Part shown: positions 56,163 to 64,000 of the stretch, in pieces
How positions within the stretch are numbered: the stretch's first letter is position 1
How the letters are laid out: each line of letters begins with the position of its first letter
Assembly (NCBI GenBank): GCA_024663395.1
Contig: JANFAH010000082.1
Location: 124,001 to 188,000, forward strand
DNA from: Pisolithus tinctorius
Lineage: Eukaryota; Basidiomycota; Agaricomycetes; Boletales; Pisolithaceae
Direction: 5' to 3'
DNA length: 64,000 nucleotides
Made by a program: the position numbers and the translations under genes
The notes under the pieces: model-generated
The model's database searches: none
Seen by the model: only the letters and a program-made list of their open reading frames with translations
Told to the model about the DNA's origin: nothing

Positions 56163-58304
56163 GGAAGGGGGTTCACAGTTGGTAGGCGATGCTATGCCCT
56201 CAATAGAAATAGCATGACACTTAACCACTACCATCCCAGGACACTTAGGATGATTTTGTCCTTGTATATTACCAGAACAAAACCTGCCGTCGATGGCAGG
56301 CGCCTTGGTTACCACACATTACAGATACAGAACATCAGAAAGAACAGTCTACACAGATGTGGTGCAATAATTCGCCATGCTCTAGGTGTCTTCCCCGCGG
56401 ACAAGAAAAATGTTATACCAGCCCCTTACTACCGACTCCTCCTTCGGCCATCAGGCCATCGCTCCATTCCACCTTACTTATTTGAGGAATGCTCTCCAGC
56501 TGGCCGTACCTGCCTTTCCCACGGAGGCTTATTCCGCTCCTCTTTCCCCCGCTTTCCCCATCCTCATCAAACCCTTTGCCATCATGGGTACGCTTCTGGT
56601 GAGTCCAATGATGGATCTCTTCCAAATGTCCGCAAGGGATACACGAGGTTGATTTATACAGAGGGCGAATCTGGCGTCGTTACACATTTCCGGGTACGGT
56701 TCCTCCAGCCTCCGTCAAATTTTTCCTCATTTGATTTCCCGCAAACTCTTCCTGGTTCTGGCCAAGAATGATGACACCACAATCAACGTGGTCCGCTGCT
56801 CGTCCTGCCAAATCAGTTAGAATCCTCTCACTCTGTCACCCTCGTTCCTTACCCGCACCTTACTAAGTTTACTCGCCTCCTGAGCCCACCCTGACATGTG
56901 CTGCCTTGTATATCGATTGTTTCAAAATCACTCCAGGGTTACACGGTATGAATTGTCATAAAGAGCCGTAGTACGGACGCCTAATCCCAAGGAGCAGGCT
57001 CGGCGTTACTCTCATAACGACACATGCCCATCCACGTAACCCCCCTCCCCTCCCCTCCCCTCCAGCTTACTGTGCACGGTGTACAAGGATCACCTGGCAT
57101 CTCAACCACTTACCCACCACCGTGGGCCCACGCTTGGCTTTCTCATTCTAGTGGACCTGAGTCTAATCAAGTCATATCCACAGTGTTGTAAATTCCACCT
57201 TTGGGCACTCCGAGTGGACGCGCTGCGTCTATTCGGTAGGTACATATATGTACGCGTGAGCTAGCTATTGGCAATTTCCGAGTTGAGGAAATTGCGTGCT
57301 TCGACTAGTACTCCTGAGATTACTACACTATGCGGCGCAGTCGCTAAGTTCGTCAGCGCGGGGTAAACTTACGTAGCCTTTGCACGGTGGCACACAGAAC
57401 GCTGATCAACTCATATGTGCCCTGTTTTTTCGTATTCTCAGACCTTTAACGGAAGTGCTTGTATTGATCGCAAGAGATCTTTGAGTGTGATTGTGGAGCA
57501 GAAGCTGGGCCGAGCTGCGGCAACACTCAGCCGCATCGCTCTTATTATTTTGGACTTAACGGCACAGCATGCAAGTTTTCCGGATTAACAGGAGTTAATT
57601 TGTGTGTTACCTTCAATACCATTAAATCGACTAAGCCAAGCTGGGTATCGAGCTGGATCGAGTTAGAGTCTCGATTCAGACGATACACTGGGACATCCAG
57701 TCAGTCTATGTACACATTTTTGGAACACGAATTGTCATATGTTTTGCACCACAACAATGCATGTAAGTAAACTAAAACTGTCTGAAGTTCAACCGTCGAA
57801 ATTGGTAAAGAATCGGTGAAGATACGTATTCAAGCGTGAAACACTGGTGCTGGGTGTGCCGCAGCGGAGACTGAACATTGGGACACTGGTAGCAGAGAAC
57901 ACACTCGCGGCATTTGAATACCGCCATCGGTATTTGAAAGTAATCTGCTGTGAGACACCGTGACAAATGTGACTAATACCTATGACTTGTCCGATTTTCC
58001 GAGCGAGTGGTAAATGAAGCCATCAGATGCCACCACACTTCTCAAATTCGCATTTCACACGCATACCGGAGTATTACCTCGGATGGTACCTCAATAATAA
58101 GTTTGACAAAATCGACAACCTTCTCGATGACAACTGTGCTCGAGCACGCCTTACTTATGCGGTTGAACTTCGTACGGGAACCGATTATAATATCTTTGGA
58201 ATGATAATGGCAGGTCACCGTGATCTCCCGTTAAAAGGACAGACTCATCGGAATTCAGATCAGACACATCGCACTCCCTTGTCTGACACACCACCAGCTA
58301 AGCC
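56163..58304. other. Long intergenic region between MFS and ABZ1 genes
   Basis: About 2.1 kb without a recognised gene. Plus-strand ORFs of 60-185 codons at 56214-56771 show no domain and no convincing splice pattern. A CCCCTCCCCTCC tract lies at 57042-57063. The right end, from about 57990, should include the ABZ1 promoter. Confidence 0.35.
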
Positions 58305-60701
58305 ATGTCCCCAGTTGCAGAGAGGGTCCTCTTGGTGGACTCTTATGACTCCTTCACATTCAAGTCGGCTTTCTCGTGCACGATCAGCAATACCAACTAA
58401 TCTGTTTTCTTTTCTAGCCTTGCGGCTCTCTGTCGCAAAGCAGCACCAGATTGCTGCATTCACATCATCAAAAACGACCAGCTATCCTTCCAGGAGCTAT
58501 TATCGTACACTGATTATTTCTCTGCAATCATCGTTGGCCCCGGTCCTGGCTCTCCTGAAAAGCCAGAAGACATCGGAGCCGCTAATCACCTTTGGGGAGT
58601 AGACGATTCACGCTTGGTGCCAACTTTCGGGGTCTGCCTTGGTCTCCAAAGTCTGGCTACTCAGTACGGCGGGAAAATAAAAAGATTACCTGTCGTTAAA
58701 CACGGCCAGGTGTCCGTGGTGGAGCATACAGGCGGAGACATTTTCGAGGGAGTCGGTATTGTAAAGGCAGTGCGGTACCACTCTCTCCATGTCGAACTTA
58801 GCGGTAGCGAGGACCTGGAGGAACTCGCATGGAGTTTCGACGACGACGAGAAGACGAAAATCACTATGGCTCTCAAGCACAGGAAGCGGCCTTTCTGGGC
58901 CGTGCAGTACCACCCTGAGTCGGTCCTTACCGAGGGCGGCGGATTTGAAGTGATGTCCAACTTCTGGTGTCTCGCGCGTTCTTGGAATACTGCTCGTAAC
59001 CGTTCTCCCATACCTTGGGACAGCAAGGCATCCTCTGTTTTCGGTTCGCCGTGGCCTAACCTACGTCTGCCATCCATTTCGAAACACTCCACTGATTCGC
59101 GAACTGTACTCACGACTACGCTCCATCTCCCTGATTTGCAGGCGGTGACGATATGTGAGCTTCTCGACGTGACCAACGACAAGTCACCGTTCGTGATGCT
59201 GGAGTCAGCTGCTGGGCCTGGTCGTTATACTATCATCGGTTGCTTGCATGCATCGTCGCCTCACATTACTTACACCATTGGTGACGACTTCCTGCATTTG
59301 CAACAAGGGAAGTCCTGTTCGCGCGTCCCTTTGGAGTCTCAAGACGTATGGTCATGGGTAGCGGACTTCATGAACCAAAGGAAAGCGTCTGGTGGCCTCC
59401 CGAACGTGCCCTTCTGGGGAGGTTTGGTTGGCTACCTATCATATGAAATTGGTGTTGAAGCCCTTTCGATACCCATAACGGCAACTGGGAAGCAACTTCG
59501 TCACCCTGACATGAACCTTGTTTTCGTGGACCGCAGCATCGTCCTTGACTTGGAAGATGGTACTATCTATCTTCAATCAATTTTGGAAGGCGACCAGAAA
59601 TGGCTCATTGATACCACTGAGCTCCTCCGCTCCGCAGCTCAGGAGCACTCCACTCCTACTATTGTCGCTCCTTCCTCGCTGAATGCGCGGACGAGTTTTT
59701 CCCTACCCGATGGTAAGACTTACCAGAACCGTGTTTCCACTTGCCAGGAATACCTCTCTTCGGGCGACTCCTACGAGTTATGCCTCACAGCACGGACGAG
59801 GATTACCCTTCGTGACCTGCCCCTGGTACCATCCGAGACGGAATCACCATCATGGCAACGCTACAAGTTCCTGCGTGAGCTCAACCCCGCGCCTCACGCT
59901 GGTTATCTACGACTACATCCAACGACATTAGTCTCATCGTCCCCAGAACGATTTCTGTCCTATTCCCGCCCACCCGGAGCAACATTCCAGTTACGCCCAA
60001 TCAAAGGAACCGTTCGCAAAGGGCCAGATGTCACCCGCACTGTAGCTGAGAAAGAATTAAAGGGGAGCCCCAAGGAGGTTGCCGAAAATCTCATGATTGT
60101 CGACTTGATTCGCCATGACCTTCATGGTGTAGTTGGCGAGGAAGTTGATGTGAAGCAGTTCTGTGCTGTAGAAGAATACAGCACGGTATGGCAGCTCGTT
60201 AGCGTTATCGAAGGGAAGGCTGGCGACGAGGTGGACGCGCCAGACAGCCGTTGGGCAAACGGCGCACTTGGTTGGGAGTGTCTGAAACATAGTCTTCCTC
60301 CTGGTGGGTCCACATATCATCCTACTCATCAAAGCTGTCTGTTCTGACACGTATTGTTTGTAGGTAGCATGACTGGTGCACCAAAGAAACGTAGTGTCGA
60401 AATCCTTCGCACCCTCGAGGACGACGAGCGAAATGTTTACTCTGGTGTACTCGGTTACTGGTGTGTAAGCGGTGCAGGCGACTGGTCGGTTACCATCCGC
60501 AGTTGTTTCAAGTATGATGGACGCTATGGCTGCGAGCACGCCCCTGGGGCACCGCCTGACGATCATGACGAAGAATGGGTTATTGGCGCCGGTGGCGCCA
60601 TCACAGCATTGTCGGAGCCCGAAAAAGAATGGGAAGAAATGCTCATCAAACTGCGAAGCGTTCTCCGTGTATTTGGGTACTCAGCTTCGCGGGAAAACTG
60701 A
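58305..60701 (+). CDS. ABZ1: p-Aminobenzoate synthase, fused glutamine amidotransferase and chorismate domains
   Basis: The enzyme makes aminodeoxychorismate from chorismate and glutamine, for p-aminobenzoate and folate. The model join(58305..58363, 58418..60303, 60364..60701) is 760 codons in frame. The class I amidotransferase comes first: VLLVDSYDSFTFN, IVGPGPGSPE, the nucleophile Cys in TFGVCLGLQSLA, and WAVQYHPESV with the catalytic His-Pro-Glu. The chorismate-binding domain has GGLVGYLSYEIG, SGDSYELCLTARTRI, SSPERFLSY, RPIKGTVRKG, MIVDLIRHDL and, after the last intron, GSMTGAPKKRSVEIL and GAGGAITALSEPEKEW. All are intact. It supplies the same pathway as FOL3 at 7982-9451. Confidence 0.93.
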
Positions 60702-60714
60702 ATGGAGTTGCCTT

Positions 60715-60925
60715 GCAATGTATCCATATTTACATCTTCTCATTGTGAACTCAACTTCGTCCGAACATAGAACCGGGGTGTTTGGAATGTATCCCCCATA
60801 TGTATATTGCCTCTTCATGAATTCAACTTCATTCGAACATAGAATATGTAGTGTGTTTACAATGTATTCTCCATGCTTACAATGCCTGATCATGAATTCA
60901 ACTTCATTCAAGTGTAAAACGCAGC
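60715..60925 (+). repeat. Tandem repeat, three copies of about 75 bp, 3' of ABZ1
   Basis: Units contain ATGAATTCAACTTCATTCGA and GTGTTTACAATGTATTCTCC variants. They lie in the likely 3' untranslated region or just beyond. Confidence 0.6.
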
Positions 60926-61153
60926 GTCTACTTCTCTCTTTCTCGATTATATCGGTTGCGGTATTCTAAAAACATAAGGAAGGCGGTCTACACGGTGTGT
61001 AAGTACTTTTAGTACATACTTCTCTGCAGCTACACTGAACTATAGTGGACCACAACTCCTTCCTTTTTCGGCTACCTAGTACCACGTGGCTATTACTTGA
61101 TTAAGGCTGAACCCAGCGCGACGAGTTCCTTGACCACAGGTCAACAACCAAGC

Positions 61154-62374
61154 ATGGGTGCCGGACAGTCAACAAACGCACAAGTACCCGCGACTTACGC
61201 ACTCCATGTTCTCCGGGTCACGCCTGGCTCACCAGCTTCCCAGACGTCGATTGAACCCTTTTTTGATTTCATCGTCGGATTCAATGGCAAGGACTCTTTC
61301 TCGGGAGACACTGACTTAGATACCGCAGAACTAGAGCGAATCGTTGAGGAGCACGAGGACAAGGTGCTGGATCTCCTGGTTTGGAGCGGAAAGACACGTG
61401 AAACGAGAGGTGCGTCGCATGCGGGTGGTTACGGCCGCGCCCATCGACCTTTTTCATCTGTTCTAAATGACAGTGGTTCCAATCGTGCCGTCGCGAGGCT
61501 GGGCACTCGAACAACAGGCGGCATTACCACCAGATGATTCGGGCGTACAACCACAGCCATCCCTCCTTGGGCTAAGCATGCGAATGTGCGAGTTTGAATC
61601 CGCCACGGACAATGTATGGCATGTGCTAGAAGTGTTGGAAGGAAGTCCAGCAGAAAGTGCTGGCCTTGTCCCCTATGGAGACTGGATAATTGGCTGGTCC
61701 GGTGGCGTCCTCACAGCGGAGAATGATTTCTACGACGTGGTCGAAGCCGTATGGCATCTCGTAGCAGTCGATGAAGAATCTCACTGATCGTACCTTTTTT
61801 CCAGCACATTGACAAACCTTTGCGGGTCTATGTTTATTCCTACGACTTTGAGTATGTCACCTGTACAATCCAATGGCGTTTCTTGGCCTTACAGTCCCAC
61901 AGTAATCTTAGGGAGGTGGTTCTTGTGCCCAATCGCCATTGGGGCGGCGAGGGACTCCTTGGATGCGTTTTCGGGTTTGTGTTTAACCTTATTCCTTTTC
62001 TCGAGGAAGATCTCATCTCGGTTGTAATCATACTCCGTAGCTTTGGTTACCTTCACCGTATTCCATCGGAACCTGCGACCCGTAATGAAGGGCGTAACCT
62101 CCCCGGCGTTCAGGAGGGGAGGAGTGGGTTCACTGACCATGAGGTCGTCGTTCCTGCGGACATTCCGCGGAGCCCACCAGCGAGAGCAACACGGTCCTCA
62201 CTCGATCACCCTCAGCATCTTGTGGTGGCACATCCCCGTCCCACTCGGCCTCACGGAACCACAGGCCAGGGCGCTGGCACGAGACGGTCGACAGTCACGC
62301 CAGGGTCATCTTCTGGAACACCTGTGGGCCGCTCTTCTGTCTCCTTGAATGGTGATTCGTCACCTTCATCATGA
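61154..62374 (+). CDS. GRASP (Golgi reassembly stacking protein), tandem PDZ-like domains
   Basis: GRASP proteins tether Golgi membranes and support unconventional secretion. The start MGAGQSTN places Gly at position 2, fitting N-myristoylation. PDZ1 (about residues 14-100) has YALHVLRVTPGSPASQ, IEPFFDFIVGFNGKD and LDLLVWSGKTRETR. PDZ2 follows with SLLGLSMRMCEFESATDNVW, HVLEVLEGSPAESAGLVPYG and DWIIGWSGG, then PLRVYVYSYDFE, REVVLVPNRHWGGEGLLGC and GFGYLHRIP. A Ser/Thr/Pro-rich tail ends at 62374. The yeast relative is Grh1. About five introns. Its promoter and first exon exist as a decayed copy at 46925-47185. The start is at ATG 61154-61156. Confidence 0.9.
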
Positions 62375-62461
62375 TGTGTTTTCTGCTCCGAACTCAACGA
62401 AGATCTGATACGTCAAGGTAATGCCATACGCAGTTCAAACGCACATTCGCTGGACCGTGGT

Positions 62462-62686
62462 ATGGTCTCAACTATCACCGCTGCTGCCACTTATAACGGT
62501 ATTGCTGCGAAGGGGCAACGTGACCTCGCCAAGACTGCGAGTCGCAGTGGTCGCAAATACGTGCAAACTGTTGATCATGGTAGTGGAGATGAAGACAGTT
62601 ACGGCAGGGATGAGGACGAAGACGGCACGGCCAGTATTTCAGGGACAGAAGGAACGGATTTTGGCAGTCTTACGAGCGTCGAGTAG
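62462..62686 (+). CDS. Possible small acidic ORF downstream of GRASP
   Basis: A 74-codon ORF begins MVSTITAAATYNGIAAKGQR and ends in an acidic tail (DEDSYGRDEDEDGTASISG). It might be the last exon of an unseen transcript or chance. Composition is protein-like but there is no motif. Confidence 0.2.
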   Translation: MVSTITAAATYNGIAAKGQRDLAKTASRSGRKYVQTVDHGSGDEDSYGRDEDEDGTASISGTEGTDFGSLTSVE

Positions 62687-63181
62687 CTGTTGGATTATAC
62701 CCATTTCTTGCAAACATCGCATTCATCAATGACTTGGTTGGTCGGGTGGTTGATCGCCGCCACCTCGTCTCACATGAACTTGCTCCACTCAGCTCTTTCC
62801 TTGCGTGACTCGTTGACTTCAGACATTGCTTTTGATGTCGCACGGGGTTTCTGCAGGCCACCGATGAATCTGCACAGTGCAAATAATGGTATTGTGCCAC
62901 CATTTAGTTATGAGTTATCGAGGTAATACTTATGCGAGTGCAGATGAAAATGAAACCGTTCCAATTAACCAACCATGCTCAAATCTGCTAGGGTACGGTC
63001 ACCTCTATACGGAAGACTTTGTGTTACCTGATGACACTGATCTACGACGTTCAGGAAATGAAGCCGCCCTCACAGTCCTTCCCAGTAAATACCCACCTTC
63101 TAAAGGTGTGGTAATCCTCTCAATTATCAGTGGCCTCCGCTACTGTCCCAGAACGAGGAATAAACTCCAGATTTTGCACAA
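62687..63181. other. Intergenic region before the BTB gene 3' end
   Basis: About 500 bp. A plus-strand 110-codon ORF at 62877-63209 has no domain. I see no gene. Confidence 0.3.
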
Positions 63182-64000
63182 TTACGGGCCAAACTGGAGA
63201 ACGCGGTAAATACTGGCACTAGGGCGGTCAAGTAAAAGAACGAGACATGACCCACTTTCTTCAAATCCAGGGTGCCTCCCTTTCCGAATCTGTTGCCATA
63301 CCATCTGCATCCCTTCTGATGCTCGAACCTCGGCCCAGTGTTCGAGGAAGTACTTGACCTGGACTTTCCTTATATCGGGGAAGGTAGCTGAGAATGGAGA
63401 AAACACTTCGTAAGGTATATTCTCCACGCTGAGCGACTTTTGGATGTACTGCGAAGAAGACAATCACATTTCTATGAGAGATACAGAGAAAAGGGTTGAA
63501 CCTGAGACGCCCGCTCTTTTAGCTCAAGAAGGCCTAGTTCTATACATACGAGGCAATTAAGAAAACTTCGAAGTAGAGACTGCTGGCATGGAGGACGTAC
63601 TATCGGCCAGACGATAAACAGCCTTGGCGGAACACGGCGCGGGCTGCGTAGGATGGTTCTGTTGCCATCTCTTGATCCATTCGCGTCTGGTCGTTGGGTT
63701 TTCGACATGAACGGGCACCTTTTGGTTGTCCACAAGGCTGGATTGACTCTCGGATGCTCCCTGAGCAGATGTGGTGGCTCCTCGCTTCTGTTGTAAGGGG
63801 AACGCGATAAAGGAAGATGAAAATGGTGCGAAGACAATGACGTCAGTGTATAGCTAAATGTACCAGATGAGATCCTATACATGTGTTCAGTAGACGCATC
63901 TTACATAGTAGAGCACGGCTTTGTACGTCGCATACGCGACGTCCTTTGTGACCACACGTATCTTCTTTGGTCCCTGAACCTCGACCGTTTCGGGTCGGGT
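63182..64000 (-). CDS. BTB/POZ-type protein, C-terminal part
   Basis: The gene enters from the right edge. The first exon seen encodes TRPETVEVQGPKKIRVVTKD then VAYATYKAVLYY. An intron at about 63870-63905 joins to LYTDVIVFAPFSSSF, the last helices of a BTB fold, followed by a Ser/Gln/Thr-rich disordered linker and WIKRWQQNHPTQPAPCSAKA. After another intron the C-terminal part reads SSSQYIQKSLSVENIPYEVF, SPFSATFPDIRKVQVKYFLE, MVWQQIRKGRHPGFEESG and stops at 63182. This C-terminal pattern is common to agaricomycete BTB and substrate-adaptor proteins. The N-terminus is outside the window. Moderately sure. Confidence 0.65.

Noticed and set aside
56214..56771. 185-codon plus-strand ORF
   Set aside because: No domain, no supporting introns and low-complexity composition; overlapping ORFs in other frames are equally open.
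1..64000. tRNA or rRNA genes
   Set aside because: I looked for tRNA B-box-like GGTTCGAATCC patterns and rRNA cores and saw none that fold convincingly; a tRNAscan run would be decisive.

Overview
The window is nuclear DNA of a basidiomycete fungus, most likely an Agaricomycete. Genes are split by many short introns (about 40-70 nt) with GT..AG and a few GC..AG borders. Several proteins are of basidiomycete or agaricomycete type (KRE6/SKN1 glucan synthesis protein, MYND and Zn2Cys6 proteins, KDZ transposase). All splice models were read by eye.

Layout. 1-26059 is a compact housekeeping stretch: SMC6 (partial), a single-pass membrane protein, an Ulp2/SENP6-like SUMO protease, dihydrofolate synthase (FOL3), a MYND-finger protein, an eEF1A-type lysine methyltransferase, KRE6/SKN1, SUMO E1 subunit AOS1, a Zn2Cys6 regulator, a mitochondrial PPR-like protein and a coiled-coil protein. 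26060-54300 is an accessory, repeat-rich block. 54328-64000 returns to housekeeping genes: an MFS transporter, p-aminobenzoate synthase (ABZ1), GRASP and a BTB protein (partial).

The main find is a 15.7-kb KDZ-superfamily DNA transposon at 28528-44186. It has about 85-bp terminal inverted repeats, 8-bp target duplications (GGAGTACC) and a related empty site at 46329-46336. It carries four genes: (i) a protein whose N-terminus copies the histone H3 tail, followed by a PHD finger and a possible caspase/CHAT-like domain; (ii) a TET/JBP dioxygenase; (iii) a KDZ transposase with a CxC2 cysteine cluster; (iv) a basic protein with an HMG-like segment. Genes (i) and (ii) diverge from a CpG-rich promoter region. 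The 5' leader of (i) crosses an array of about 15 tandem units, each of which looks like a mini-exon plus a 41-42 nt mini-intron. The body of the element is nearly free of CpG, whereas the termini and central promoter keep CpG. I infer an element that is methylated in its body but protected at its control regions, carrying its own cytosine-oxidation and chromatin-mimicry functions.

The transposon sits in one arm of a large inverted repeat (centre 45236-45296) and splits an unrecognised gene. Next to it is a mosaic of decayed copies of two genes from elsewhere in the window (GRASP and the 24.3-26.3 kb locus), followed by a decayed ornithine aminotransferase gene.
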